Below the pieces are notes generated by a model. It saw only the letters and a list, made by a program, of their open reading frames with translations, was not told the origin of the DNA and did not search any database. This document shows, one piece after another, positions 8,587 to 17,491 of a DNA stretch of 64,000 nucleotides; position 1 is the stretch's first letter, and every line of letters begins with the position of its first letter. This DNA comes from Branchiibius hedensis (GTDB lineage Bacteria; Actinomycetota; Actinomycetes; Actinomycetales; Dermatophilaceae). The translations under genes were made by a program, and so were the position numbers. The stretch spans positions 1,674,001-1,738,000 of the forward strand of contig NZ_UESZ01000001.1 of the NCBI RefSeq assembly GCF_900108585.1. The letters are read 5' to 3'.

Positions 8587-9588
8587 CTAGTGCCGAGAGG
8601 ACTCCCACACCAGGAATCCGACGAAACCGACCAGGCACACTACGACCGCGATGTGCCACCAGAGGTAGTCACGCAGGACCGCGATGAACTCACGCAAGTA
8701 CGCCGATGGCACGTAGTACGAAGCGGTGGGCGCCGCGATCACCTCGGCGCGCAGTCCGAGGCTGCGGGCGATCAGCGCCGCGCGGAACGTGTGATAGTCG
8801 TTCGTGGCGATCAGCATTGACCCGCCGGGGCGGACTTGTTGGGCGATGGCGACCCCGAACTGCAGGTTCTGGCGGGTGTTGACTGCTTGGTCTTCCAGCA
8901 CGGCGTGGTCCGCCGGAATGCCCTGCGATTCAGCGTATTCCGCCATGGCTGCCGCCTCTGAACGCGATTCGTCGGCGCCCTGTCCGCCGGAGAAGACCAG
9001 GACCGGGAGCGACTCTCCGGCTGCCTCACGCTGTCGGTAGACGTCGATGGCCCGATCAATGCGGCGCTGCAGTAGCGGTGGCGGTTTGCCGTCGAAGATC
9101 TTTGACCCGAGCACCAGCACCACGTCTGCCGTGGGTCGACGGGTGGATGCGCGATAGATGACAGAAAAGGCGAGGAAAGCAGCGAAGACGAGCGTGATGT
9201 AGAACGCCACCAACAGGCACGCCACCAGCAGACCGATCGACCAGATCGAGCGCTGGATCAGCAGCAACGCCGCAAGCAACGGCAGAGCAATCAGGAACAG
9301 CCCGACGACTGCCGGAAGCAGATTCGCCAGTGATCGACCCTCACGACGGATGACGATCACCGAGTTGAGGATGAGGAAGACCGCGGTGCCGAGGGTCAGG
9401 AGCAACAGCCCGGCAGCGAGGACCACCACCAAGATCTGCGCGAACCTACTGTTGGAGTGGCCGATAGCGATCCACGCAAAGAGCACCGCGAAAACAGCCG
9501 CGACCCCGATGCGCAACTGCCGTCGATCCTTGCGGAAGCTCGCCACCGCCGCGACAACGCTGAGCGCACACAGGATCCACCACGTCAT
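8587..9588 (-). CDS. YdcF/ElyC-family (DUF218) membrane protein
   Basis: 333 residues. The first half contains five or so membrane helices, then a cytoplasmic or periplasmic DUF218 domain with VVLVLGSKIFDGKPPPLLQRRI, VFSGGQGADESRSEA and ATNDYHTFRAALIARSLG, and a final helix near the C-terminus. DUF218 domains occur in ElyC/SanA-type envelope proteins and are proposed to act on cell-wall or lipid-carrier intermediates; exact activity is not established. It is transcribed divergently from the oxidoreductase at 9633 with only 44 bp between the starts. Confidence 0.8.
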   Translation of the reverse strand: MTWWILCALSVVAAVASFRKDRRQLRIGVAAVFAVLFAWIAIGHSNSRFAQILVVVLAAGLLLLTLGTAVFLILNSVIVIRREGRSLANLLPAVVGLFLIALPLLAALLLIQRSIWSIGLLVACLLVAFYITLVFAAFLAFSVIYRASTRRPTADVVLVLGSKIFDGKPPPLLQRRIDRAIDVYRQREAAGESLPVLVFSGGQGADESRSEAAAMAEYAESQGIPADHAVLEDQAVNTRQNLQFGVAIAQQVRPGGSMLIATNDYHTFRAALIARSLGLRAEVIAAPTASYYVPSAYLREFIAVLRDYLWWHIAVVVCLVGFVGFLVWESSRH

Positions 9589-9632
9589 GGTCAGATCGTA
9601 TGGAACTCATCACCGCCGCATACCGTGGAACC

Positions 9633-11165
9633 ATGACCAACGACAGGTACGACGCGATCATCGTCGGCGGCGGGCACAACGGCCTGACCGCCGCCGCCTA
9701 CCTGGGCCGGGCCGGCAAACGCGTGCTGCTGCTCGAAGCCCAGGATCACCTCGGTGGCGCCAGTGTGTCGCAGCGACCGTTCGAGGGCCTTGATGCTCGA
9801 CTGTCCCGCTATTCCTATCTGGTCAGCCTGCTCCCCCAACAGATCATTGACGACCTTGGTCTGCGAATCACGTTGCGGCGCAGGCGATTCTCCTCCTACA
9901 CCCCACTTCCCGGGACCGACCGCGGGTTGCTCATCGACCACGGCGACGCTGACGCGACCGCTGCATCGTTCGCCGCGATCGGCGCCGAGGACGACATCGA
10001 CGGGTGGCGCACGTTCTACGACCGGGTTGGCGTCCTGGGCCGTGCGCTGTGGCCAACCGTCACCGGTCCGTTGCCGACACGCAGCGACGTACGGCGATTG
10101 GTCGCCGACGACTCGATCGTCACCGACTTCGTCGAGCGGCCCCTGGGTGAGGTCATCGAGCGGTCCGTGCAGAACGATCTGGTGCGCGGCCTGATCCTCA
10201 CTGATGGTCTGATTGGAACGTTCGCCTCGGCGTACGAGCCGGATCTACGCCAGAACATCTGCTTCCTCTACCACGTCATGGGCGGCGGCACGGGCGACTG
10301 GGATGTGCCGGTCGGCGGCATGGGAACGGTCAGCGGCGACCTCGAACGCGCTGCGCGGGAAGCCGGCGCGGACCTGCGCACCGGCGTACGCGTGGACTCG
10401 ATCAGCGACGGCACGGTCACCTGGGACGGCGGGCAAGCGCAGGCGCCGACCATCCTGTGGGCGGCGGCGCCCGCGGTGCTCGACCAGGTCATGGGAGCCG
10501 AGCCGCCGACCGTTGAAGGCGCCCAGGTCAAGGTCAACCTGTTGCTGGAGCGCCTGCCGCAACTCAAGGACGGCGTCGATCCGAAGGCGGCGTTCGGCGG
10601 CACGTTCCACATCAACGAGTCGTTCGAACAGCTCGAATCAGCCTATGCTGCAGCGAGTTCCGGCCGCTCACCCTCGCCTGTTCCAGCAGAGATCTACTGC
10701 CACTCCCTGACCGATCCGAGCATCCTGTCGACGCAGTTGCAGGAGGCGGGCGCGCAGACGCTGACCATCTTCGCGCTGCACACCCCACACCGGCTGCTCG
10801 ACGGTCGCAACCCCGACGTGGTGCGCGCGGAATTCGAGCGACGGGTCCTGGACTCGCTATCGAGCGTGCTGGCCGAGCCGATCGAGGAGGTGTTGATGCG
10901 CGAACCCGACGGGCGGTTGTGCGTGGAAGCCAAGACGACCGGCGATCTTCAGGAGACTCTCGGCATGCCCGGCGGCAACATCTTCCACGCGCCGCTCACC
11001 TGGCCGTTCGCGGAGGACGACGAAGACCTGGGTACGCCGGCCGCGCGCTGGGGGGTCACCTCGCCGTACGACGGGGTCCTCATCGCGGGAGCCGGATCAC
11101 GCCGGGGCGGAGGGGTTTCCGGTCTCGGTGGCTACCACGCAGCGATGGCGGCGCTTGGGCGCTAA
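9633..11165 (+). CDS. FAD-dependent oxidoreductase, phytoene desaturase / PYROXD2-like
   Basis: 510 residues. The N-terminal Rossmann signature is DAIIVGGGHNGLTAAAYLGRAGKRVLLLEA-DHLGG, the FAD site of phytoene-desaturase-like flavoproteins. The C-terminal FAD contact is YDGVLIAGAGSRRGGGVSGLGGYHAA. It lacks carotenoid-gene neighbours, so a carotenoid role is unlikely; proteins like this are usually annotated NAD(P)/FAD-dependent oxidoreductase of unknown substrate. The start at 9633 places the Rossmann strand at residue 6; an in-frame ATG at 9600 would overlap the divergent promoter region. Confidence 0.85.
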   Translation: MTNDRYDAIIVGGGHNGLTAAAYLGRAGKRVLLLEAQDHLGGASVSQRPFEGLDARLSRYSYLVSLLPQQIIDDLGLRITLRRRRFSSYTPLPGTDRGLLIDHGDADATAASFAAIGAEDDIDGWRTFYDRVGVLGRALWPTVTGPLPTRSDVRRLVADDSIVTDFVERPLGEVIERSVQNDLVRGLILTDGLIGTFASAYEPDLRQNICFLYHVMGGGTGDWDVPVGGMGTVSGDLERAAREAGADLRTGVRVDSISDGTVTWDGGQAQAPTILWAAAPAVLDQVMGAEPPTVEGAQVKVNLLLERLPQLKDGVDPKAAFGGTFHINESFEQLESAYAAASSGRSPSPVPAEIYCHSLTDPSILSTQLQEAGAQTLTIFALHTPHRLLDGRNPDVVRAEFERRVLDSLSSVLAEPIEEVLMREPDGRLCVEAKTTGDLQETLGMPGGNIFHAPLTWPFAEDDEDLGTPAARWGVTSPYDGVLIAGAGSRRGGGVSGLGGYHAAMAALGR

Positions 11166-11199
11166 GGAACTCACGACGGGGCCAGCTCGTTGACTCTCC

Positions 11200-11469
11200 G
11201 TGACTCTCGCCGATGACCTGGACCGACTGATCGCCCTCGGCGTACCTGCTCTCGCCCATCTGACGGACGACGAATTCGCCTCTCTCGCGGACCGCTCCCA
11301 GGTGGAGCGACACGGTCACCGACTCGTACACCACTCTTATGGACTCAACCTCACGAATTCTGATCAGTGCGTGGTCAGCCCACCCCGCCGGTCGTGGTGC
11401 TCGCGGGGTCAGGGCCGAACCGCCATGAAGCATTGTCGAACGTCCGCGTCTGGTCCCAACGAGCTCTAG
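11200..11469 (+). pseudogene. Probable gene remnant, N-terminal fragment only
   Basis: From GTG at 11200 the first 30 or so codons look like real protein (TLADDLDRLIALGVPALAH, then LTDDEFASLADR), resembling the start of actinobacterial DUF5701-type proteins. After about residue 35 the composition turns to junk rich in Cys, Ser and Arg. The rest of the gene appears to be deleted or replaced. The 11166-11513 gap has no other gene candidate. The assignment to a family is weak; that it is a broken gene rests on the abrupt change in composition. Confidence 0.35.
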
Positions 11470-11483
11470 TGGGGCCTGACCCC
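11405..11483. repeat. Inverted repeat pair, possible MITE or excised-element scar
   Basis: GGGGTCAGG at 11405-11413 faces its exact complement CCTGACCCC at 11475-11483; including the next bases the match is 11 of 12. About 60 bp lie between the arms. The pair sits in the dead sequence after the gene remnant and before the PIG-L gene, within a patch that also contains a transposase gene. It could be a miniature transposon remnant or a simple hairpin. Confidence 0.35.
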
Positions 11484-11513
11484 TCAGCGAAGTTGGACGT
11501 CTAATCCTCACGA

Positions 11514-12284
11514 TCAGGGCGAGTGATTCGTATGGCTCTCTTCGACAGTGCGCTGGTAGAACTCATCAGCCCAATGATTGGACTCGAAGATGGCCCGCAT
11601 AACGAGCGAGTCGCCGACGCTGCCCGTGTTCACCAACGAGTCGATGTCAGCGGTGCCGAGACCCGTGCGGTAGGTGTCCATTGCTGCGCGCCGCGTGATT
11701 TCCCACTGGCCGACGCTGATCGGGTCGAGGGCCGCATGGGTCCCGCGGACCCGCCCGGACCCAGCATTCGTGTGACCGAGTTGCGCAAGGAGGCGGTAGC
11801 CAGCCTTTACGGCTGCCCTCGGCAGACTGGCGGCGTGCACCGACACGTCGCCGTAGATGTGTGCTGCCTTGTGCACTGCTCGGCCAATGGCTACGTGGTC
11901 TGGATGACCGGTCAAGCCGTCGACTCCGACCGTGAGAATCTCATCAGGTTGTGTGCGTTCGATGGCGTGGATCACGGCGGCGATCAACTTGTCGGGATCC
12001 TCAGAGGCCACCGTGTGGCCGCCTGGCAGGTCCTCCCATTCGGCCTCGTCGCCAAGCCACGCCCATGATGAAACCCCTAGTAGGTCAAGGCTCCGCTCGT
12101 ATTTCGCGAGTCTCGTGCGTCTAGCTTCGGTCACATCCGAGACTCTCCTGATTTCACTTGCTTCTCCGCCGGTAGCAACTACCCCGACGACATTCCAACC
12201 ACTGCTGACGCGGTCGAGGATGCCACCAGCGTTCGCGAAGACCTCGTCATCGGGATGCGCGTGAATCGCCACAGCTTTGGGCAC
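11514..12284 (-). CDS. PIG-L family (LmbE-like) deacetylase
   Basis: 256 residues from GTG at 12284. The metal-binding signature AHPDDEV lies at residues 8-14 and the second motif is GHPDHVAIG, both standard for zinc N-acetylglucosaminyl deacetylases such as MshB and Mca. The mycothiol genes themselves are not nearby, and MshB is usually about 300 residues, so it may act on another amide, for instance in a natural product. No convincing ribosome-binding site was found; an in-frame codon at 12350 is the alternative. Its codon use looks less GC-biased than its neighbours, and a transposase gene lies directly upstream, so acquisition is plausible. Confidence 0.75.
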   Translation of the reverse strand: MPKAVAIHAHPDDEVFANAGGILDRVSSGWNVVGVVATGGEASEIRRVSDVTEARRTRLAKYERSLDLLGVSSWAWLGDEAEWEDLPGGHTVASEDPDKLIAAVIHAIERTQPDEILTVGVDGLTGHPDHVAIGRAVHKAAHIYGDVSVHAASLPRAAVKAGYRLLAQLGHTNAGSGRVRGTHAALDPISVGQWEITRRAAMDTYRTGLGTADIDSLVNTGSVGDSLVMRAIFESNHWADEFYQRTVEESHTNHSP

Positions 12285-12395
12285 ATGAAGAAGGCTAGAG
12301 GTGCCTTCCCTGCTCCAGGCAGATATCGTGCGACGCCGGTAAACCACCAAACAATACTCTGTCGAGCCACGCCTCTTCCGTCGTGAAACTGGCTG

Positions 12396-13709
12396 TCAGC
12401 CGTTGTTGCCGGGAGCCTGGGCGGGCTGTGCCGTTTTGGGCCGAGGTCCTGGGGGTTTGCCGTTGCCGACGTAGGTGATGCCTGGGGCGGGGCGGGTGTG
12501 TTCCGCGATGACTTCGCCGTCCAGGGTCGAGATGATCACCCGGTCGCCGGGGTTGATGCCATCGGTGATGACGAGGACTTTCTCGAAGACGTGGCCGGGG
12601 TCGATCTTGTAGCTCACCGAGTCCACGCTCACGGTGCCGGGTGTGCCCACACTCCGCACGCGCGTGTCAGCAGGCAGATCGGCCGGGACGGCTTGCTTGG
12701 GTCGCCGGTAGCGGCTCGGCGGCCGGCGAGCAGCGAAGCCCTCCCAGGTATCGGGTCGTGGCCGCGGCTGATCTGCCTTGGCTGTTGCTTCCCACGCCAC
12801 CAGCGGTGTCACCCGCCCGGGCAGCCCCTGATGCGGGCGCATCGTGTTGTAGAGGTCGTCGAACGCATCGACCTGACCCTGTAACTCCTGCAACGTGTTG
12901 GCTAAGCGTTGCTTGTCCAGGTACCGGAACAGGGTCTGGTGGAAGCGCTCGTTCTTACCCTGCGTGGTGGGCTTATACGGCTTACCGGTGATCGCCTGCA
13001 ACCCCAGCGCGGTGACGTGTTCCACCAGCTGCCCGAGGATCCCGCGCCGGGAAGGGTTCAGCGCCATCCCGTTGTCGGACAGCAACCGTTGCGGCACCCC
13101 GTGCGCCGCGACGGCTTTGTCGAACACGGCGATCGCGGCCTGCGCAGTTTCACTGTCGGCGACATGGGAGGCCACGGCGTACCGGGAGTGATCATCGATC
13201 AGCTGGAAGATCACGCATTTGCGTCCACCGGTCAGGACGTACTCGGTGGCATCCAGTTGCCAGCACGCGTTCGGGGCCGGGTACACGAACCGTCGCCACG
13301 CCGAGCGGGGCTTCTTGCGCGGCTCCACCCGGGCCACACCGGTTTGGCGGAAGACCCGCGCCAACGCCGCGGTCGAGGGCACCGGGTCCAGGCCCATCGC
13401 GTGCATCTTGTCGTGCACGCTGATCGGGCCGTGATCCAACCCGGAAGCCTCCAACGCGGCCCGAACCTCCAACGCCTGCTTCGTGACCTCATCGTCGAGC
13501 CGGGTAGGGCTCGATGCTGGGCGGCGGGTCCGTGGTTCCAGCACCGACGCCGGACCGTCCGTCAACGCCCGGTTACGCAGGACGTAGAACGACTTACGGG
13601 AAATGCCGTGCTCCGCGCAGAACGTCGACACCGCGCCACGCGGCGCGTCATCAGGCCACTGCGAGATCGCAAGACGGACACGAGGATCAATGGGTTCAGT
13701 ACCAGTCAC
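12396..13709 (-). CDS. IS481 family transposase
   Basis: 437 residues, apparently intact. An N-terminal helix-turn-helix (AVSTFCAEHGISRKSFYVLRN) precedes the rve integrase core. The catalytic triad is Asp153 (WQLDATEY), Asp212 (LLSDNGMAL) and Glu254 (GKNERFHQT). The C-terminal part (VDSVSYKIDPGHVFEKV) is a typical extra beta domain. It catalyses cut-or-copy movement of its own element. It sits immediately upstream of alkB, in the opposite orientation, so it may have displaced that gene's native promoter. Confidence 0.9.
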   Translation of the reverse strand: MTGTEPIDPRVRLAISQWPDDAPRGAVSTFCAEHGISRKSFYVLRNRALTDGPASVLEPRTRRPASSPTRLDDEVTKQALEVRAALEASGLDHGPISVHDKMHAMGLDPVPSTAALARVFRQTGVARVEPRKKPRSAWRRFVYPAPNACWQLDATEYVLTGGRKCVIFQLIDDHSRYAVASHVADSETAQAAIAVFDKAVAAHGVPQRLLSDNGMALNPSRRGILGQLVEHVTALGLQAITGKPYKPTTQGKNERFHQTLFRYLDKQRLANTLQELQGQVDAFDDLYNTMRPHQGLPGRVTPLVAWEATAKADQPRPRPDTWEGFAARRPPSRYRRPKQAVPADLPADTRVRSVGTPGTVSVDSVSYKIDPGHVFEKVLVITDGINPGDRVIISTLDGEVIAEHTRPAPGITYVGNGKPPGPRPKTAQPAQAPGNNG

Positions 13710-13786
13710 CCCCGAAGCCTGAGATCACAAGTGTCACCACCAAGACCGGCCGAAGTGTTACCGATGTCCTGAGAGATGACACATGA
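12396..13786 (-). mobile_element. IS481-type insertion sequence, one end unidentified
   Basis: The unit contains the transposase gene plus about 75 bp upstream, ending near 13786 in a sequence (GTGTTACCGATGTCC, then TGAGAGATGACACA) that looks like an IS481-type terminus. I could not find the matching inverted repeat on the other side at 12285-12400, so the far end is either right at the transposase stop, degenerate or deleted. No target duplication could be established. Confidence 0.5.
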
Positions 13787-13830
13787 CCCGCCTTCTCGAC
13801 AGGCCAAAGGTTCGAACATATGGTCGATAC

Positions 13831-14460
13831 ATGCATGCGCTGCAGGGCTCGCTCTGGGACCAGATCGACGAAGTCGGCCTGCGCACACTGGGCGGTGCCG
13901 TGCAGCGCATCGAACTCACCGACGGTGCCTGGATCGACTTGCGGCCCGGCTGGGTGACCGGCGCGGACACCCTGTTCGAGCGCCTCAACCTCGGCGGCAG
14001 CGCCGGCGTCGAATGGCGCGGCGAACGACGGGTCATATGGGACAAGGAACTGCCCACCCCACGCCTGCTGCGGTTCTACCGCGAGCGCGAACCCCTGCCC
14101 GATCCGGTGATCGAGCAGGCACGCGAGGCGCTGACCGCCTACTACCGAGCCGAACCGTTCGCGACCGTCGGCATGTGCCTCTACCGCGACCATCGCGACT
14201 CCGTCGCCTGGCACGGCGACCGGTTCGGCCGCGGTGCCACGCACGACACCATGGTCGCGATCGTGTCGGTCGGCGCACCTCGCGCGCTGCTGCTGCGGCC
14301 GGCCGGTGGCGGACCGTCCCGCCGGTTCCTGCTCGGCCACGGCGACCTGATCGTGATGGGTGGCAGCTGCCAGCGAACGTGGGATCACGCCGTGCCCAAA
14401 TCGAGTACGCCGACCGGTCCCCGGATCAGCATCCAGTTCCGTCCCGCGGGGGTTAGATAA
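13831..14460 (+). CDS. alkB: AlkB-family 2-oxoglutarate/Fe(II) dioxygenase
   Basis: 209 residues. AlkB proteins demethylate alkylated nucleobases. The iron ligands appear as the HxD in VAWHGDRFGRG and the distal His in TWDHAVPK; 2-oxoglutarate is held by Arg in GPRISIQFRPAGVR. The central LCYRD-type element is MCLYRDHRDS. I start at ATG 13831 (MHALQGSLWDQ) because homologues begin near there; an in-frame ATG at 13783 lies inside the neighbouring IS terminus and would add 16 residues of doubtful origin. Seven bases separate it from the ClC gene. Confidence 0.85.
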   Translation: MHALQGSLWDQIDEVGLRTLGGAVQRIELTDGAWIDLRPGWVTGADTLFERLNLGGSAGVEWRGERRVIWDKELPTPRLLRFYREREPLPDPVIEQAREALTAYYRAEPFATVGMCLYRDHRDSVAWHGDRFGRGATHDTMVAIVSVGAPRALLLRPAGGGPSRRFLLGHGDLIVMGGSCQRTWDHAVPKSSTPTGPRISIQFRPAGVR

Positions 14461-14467
14461 TCGATCC

Positions 14468-15700
14468 GTGCGTGCCCTCGCCCGGATGTCCGCGATCGTC
14501 GCCGTCCTCGGCGTCACCTCCGGAGTGGTCGGCGGCCTGCTCGTCATCCTGCTCCACGCGGTGCAACACCTCGCCTTCGGCTACTCCGAGGGCCTCTTCC
14601 TCTACGGCTCCGAACAAGCCCCCGCGTGGCGCCGGTTGGTCTGCCTCATGCTGGCCGGTCTGATCGCTGGCGTCGGTTGGTGGGCGGTGTATCGGTGGTT
14701 CAAACCTCTGGTCTCCATCGGTTCCGCCCTGGGGCGGGAAGACACTGAGGGCCGCCGAATGCCCTTCTGGCCCACAGTTGTTCACGGTCTGCTGCAAATC
14801 GTCACCGTCGCGCTCGGCTCTCCGCTCGGCCGTGAGGTCGCACCGCGAGAGATCTCCGCAGCGATCGCCGACCGCGTCACCGAGTGGCTCGGCGTCCTCG
14901 GGCATCCGCGGCGGGTCCTGATTGCCAGTGCGGCCGGTGCCGGTCTGGCCGCCGTGTACGGCGTACCCCTGGGTGGCGCCGTGTTCACCCTTGAAGTGTT
15001 GTTGGTGTCGTTCGCGTGGTCGGCGGTCATCCCTGCCCTGGCGTGCAGTGCCATCGCCGCCGGCGTGGCCGCCGCCATCGTGCCCGACGACCTGCAATAC
15101 ACCGTCGGGCACACACCGGTCACGACGTCGGTGTGGTTCTGGGCGGTCGTCTTCGGACCGCTGTGCGGTCTGGCCGCGTGGGCGTTCCGCTGGTTCACCC
15201 GGCGATGCGCGGCGTCCGCTCCTCGGGACTGGCAGCTCATCCCCCGGGCGTTTGCTGCGTTCACGACTGTCGGGATCATCTCGATGGTGCTGCCGCAGAT
15301 CCTGGGAAACGGCAAGGCCGCCGCACAGGTCGGTTTCGACCATACGGTCGGGTTCTGGATGCTGTTGGCCCTGCTGGCAGCGCGGGTGGTTGCCGTCGGT
15401 CTCGCCCTCCTCGGCGGCGGCCAGGGCGGTCTGCTGACGCCGGCCATCGCGAACGGCTCCCTGTTGGGCGCCCTGGTCGGGACGCTGTGGAGTGGCCTGA
15501 ACCCGGGGGCGATCGTCACGACGTACGCGCTGATCGGCGCGGCGGCGTTCTTGGCAGCGGCGCAACGGATGCCGGCCACGGCGATCCTGCTGGTCTTCGA
15601 GCTGACCCGGATGGATGCCGCGATGCTCGGGCCGGCCATGGTGGCCGCCGCGGGCTCGGCCGCGATCGAGCGAGCGTTGGCCAACCGCGTGCGCCACTAA
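14468..15700 (+). CDS. ClC-type chloride channel / antiporter
   Basis: 410 residues with about ten hydrophobic segments. ClC landmarks are recognisable: GSPLGREVAPRE (usual form G-x-P-x-G-R-E-G-P), LAAVYGVPLGGAVFTLE, and GGGQGGLLTPAIANGSLLG. The second motif reads GREVAP instead of GREGP, an insertion next to the anion pathway that is worth noting. GTG at 14468 is the best start, 7 bp after alkB; the membrane part begins about 7 residues later. The role could be halide or proton-coupled anion transport; which one cannot be told. Confidence 0.82.
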   Translation: MRALARMSAIVAVLGVTSGVVGGLLVILLHAVQHLAFGYSEGLFLYGSEQAPAWRRLVCLMLAGLIAGVGWWAVYRWFKPLVSIGSALGREDTEGRRMPFWPTVVHGLLQIVTVALGSPLGREVAPREISAAIADRVTEWLGVLGHPRRVLIASAAGAGLAAVYGVPLGGAVFTLEVLLVSFAWSAVIPALACSAIAAGVAAAIVPDDLQYTVGHTPVTTSVWFWAVVFGPLCGLAAWAFRWFTRRCAASAPRDWQLIPRAFAAFTTVGIISMVLPQILGNGKAAAQVGFDHTVGFWMLLALLAARVVAVGLALLGGGQGGLLTPAIANGSLLGALVGTLWSGLNPGAIVTTYALIGAAAFLAAAQRMPATAILLVFELTRMDAAMLGPAMVAAAGSAAIERALANRVRH

Positions 15701-15710
15701 GGTGGCCAAC

Positions 15711-16322
15711 GTGGGCTTCTACGGGGAACGCATCCTGCCCCGCCTGGTCGACGTGACCTGCGGGTCGGCGAAATTGCGCCCCATTCGCAGCTGGGCCTGC
15801 GAAGGGCTGACGGGGCATGTCGTAGAACTCGGCTTCGGTTCAGGCGCGAACGTCGGTGTCTACCCCGCCGCCGTGACTCAGGTGACCGCTATCGAGCCGT
15901 CGGATGCCGCCTGGGCAATGGCCGCAGACCGCCTCGCCACCGCGAAGATCCCCATCCAGCGCGGTGGACTCGACGGGGCCCGAATTCCGTTCGCGGACAA
16001 CACCTTCGACGCAGCCCTCAGCACATTCACCTTGTGCACCGTGCCCGATCTGCCCACGGCTCTCGGGGAAGTGCGACGGGTCGTCAAACCCGGTGGTGCG
16101 GTGCACTTCCTGGAGCACGGTCTGGCCCCCGATGAGAACGTCCGCCGTTGGCAGCACCGCCTCGACCCGATCGAGCAACGCGTCGCCGGCGGCTGCCATC
16201 TCACCCGCGACATCGCGGCAGAGCTCACCCGTGCCGGACTGGTCATCATTCAGAGCAAGCAGTTCTACGGAGCACGACCCAAGTCGTTCGGCGCCCTGAC
16301 CGTGGGCGTGGCACAGGTCTGA
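15711..16322 (+). CDS. Class I SAM-dependent methyltransferase
   Basis: 203 residues. The SAM site is VVELGFGSGANVGVY with the acidic partner in VTAIEPSD; the following strand region is FDAALSTFTLCTVPD, and LGEVRRVVKPGGAVHFLEHG is the post-II motif. The overall layout resembles small METTL7/UbiE-like enzymes. GTG 15711 is chosen because AAGGTGG sits 5 nt upstream; a GTG at 15702 is in frame. It directly follows the ClC gene, and its stop touches the stop of the convergent acetyltransferase (16322/16323). Confidence 0.8.
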   Translation: MGFYGERILPRLVDVTCGSAKLRPIRSWACEGLTGHVVELGFGSGANVGVYPAAVTQVTAIEPSDAAWAMAADRLATAKIPIQRGGLDGARIPFADNTFDAALSTFTLCTVPDLPTALGEVRRVVKPGGAVHFLEHGLAPDENVRRWQHRLDPIEQRVAGGCHLTRDIAAELTRAGLVIIQSKQFYGARPKSFGALTVGVAQV

Positions 16323-16856
16323 TCAGTTCAGGTCGGCCCGGATCCGGCTGAACACGATCAGGTCCACCCGACCCTCGTGCAGGAAGCCGGCGTTGCGCAG
16401 CGTCCCCTCCTGCACGTACCCGGCCGAGCGGGCAACTCGTTGTGAAGCCACGTTGCCAGTGGCCACCCGGATCTCGACCCGTTCCATCTCCTGCGTGCGC
16501 AGCGCCCAATCGCCCAGTAGCCGCACCGCATCGGCCATCAGCCCACGGCCGCGGAAGGCGGGGTGCAACCAATAGCCGATCTCCGTCGTACGTCCCCGCC
16601 AGTCGGTCTTCTTCAGATCGATGACTCCTGCGAACGCACTGCCCACCCCAATCACTCGCGGGAACGCCGGGGGCGCAGTGTGGTTGTTGATCCACTCCAC
16701 CGCGTGTTCACGCTCATAGGGCCGCGGCAGCGGAAGCCATTGCAGCGTCTGCGGATCCGAAGCACCGTCGACGATGGCGTCGGCATCGGACAATTCCACC
16801 GGCCGCAGAACGAATCCGTCACCGGCTAGCGTCACGTCGTCGAAATGATCTCGCAC
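16323..16856 (-). CDS. GNAT N-acetyltransferase, RimJ/RimL type
   Basis: 177 residues. It opens with LRPVELSDADAIVD, has GVIDLKKTDWRGRTTEIGYWL and the acetyl-CoA loop HPAFRGRGLMADAVRLL, and ends VARSAGYVQEGTLRNAGF, all characteristic of RimJ/RimL-like acetyltransferases. The target (ribosomal protein N-terminus, amino acid or drug) is unknown. The start is GTG at 16856, just downstream of the response regulator stop. Confidence 0.85.
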   Translation of the reverse strand: MRDHFDDVTLAGDGFVLRPVELSDADAIVDGASDPQTLQWLPLPRPYEREHAVEWINNHTAPPAFPRVIGVGSAFAGVIDLKKTDWRGRTTEIGYWLHPAFRGRGLMADAVRLLGDWALRTQEMERVEIRVATGNVASQRVARSAGYVQEGTLRNAGFLHEGRVDLIVFSRIRADLN

Positions 16857-16864
16857 GGTGACGA

Positions 16865-17491
16865 TTACAGCAGACCACGCTCGAATGCCACCCGCACCGC
16901 GGCCGCCCGGTCACTCACCCCGAGCTTGCTGTAGACGTGCAGCAAGTGCGTCTTGACCGTCGCCTCACTGACGAAGAGTTGTTGCGCCACAGTGTGATTC
17001 GTGCCGCCGTCCGCGATCGCTCGCAGCACCTCGACCTCGCGGTCGCTGAGCTGTTCCTCCCGGCGGCGGGCCACCAGCCGTTCCGCTGCGACCGGCGCGA
17101 GGACGGTGCGACCGGCAGCAACGTCCAGCACGGCTTGGATGAGTTCTTCTCGGCCCAACGCTTTGAGCAGGTAGCCGTCAGCACCAGCGTCAATCGCCGC
17201 CGTGATGTCCCGATCGGTCTCGTACGTCGTGAGCACCAGGATCGCGGGTCGGGCCGGGTCCTGCGCGCGCAGCGCCCGGATGGCATCGACACCATCCCCC
17301 GCCGGCATTCGCAGATCCATCAACACCACCTGCGGATCATGGCGCTGCACGAGAGCCACCGCCTCCGGCCCGCCCCCTGCTTCGGCGACCACCTCGATCT
17401 GGGAATGGCTGTCGAGCATCCCGCGGATACCGTTGCGCACGATCGGGTGATCGTCGACGATCAGGACAGTGACCACATCGTGAGTTGTCAC
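16865..17491 (-). CDS. NarL/LuxR-family response regulator
   Basis: 208 residues. The receiver domain has the acidic pair in VLIVDDHPIVRNG, phosphoacceptor Asp in VVLMDLRMPAGDG, Thr in VLTTYE and Lys in LLKALGREE. The C-terminal LuxR helix-turn-helix reads LSDREVEVLRAIADGGTNHTVAQ, then LFVSEATVKTHLLHVYSKLGV. GTG 17491 overlaps the kinase stop as GTGA, fixing the start. It should be phosphorylated by the adjacent kinase and likely controls the adjacent ABC exporter. Confidence 0.92.
   Translation of the reverse strand: MTTHDVVTVLIVDDHPIVRNGIRGMLDSHSQIEVVAEAGGGPEAVALVQRHDPQVVLMDLRMPAGDGVDAIRALRAQDPARPAILVLTTYETDRDITAAIDAGADGYLLKALGREELIQAVLDVAAGRTVLAPVAAERLVARRREEQLSDREVEVLRAIADGGTNHTVAQQLFVSEATVKTHLLHVYSKLGVSDRAAAVRVAFERGLL

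Noticed and set aside
12285-12395. Left inverted repeat of the IS481 element
   Set aside because: I searched for a counterpart of the right end and found only TGTCA at 12394, too short to call.
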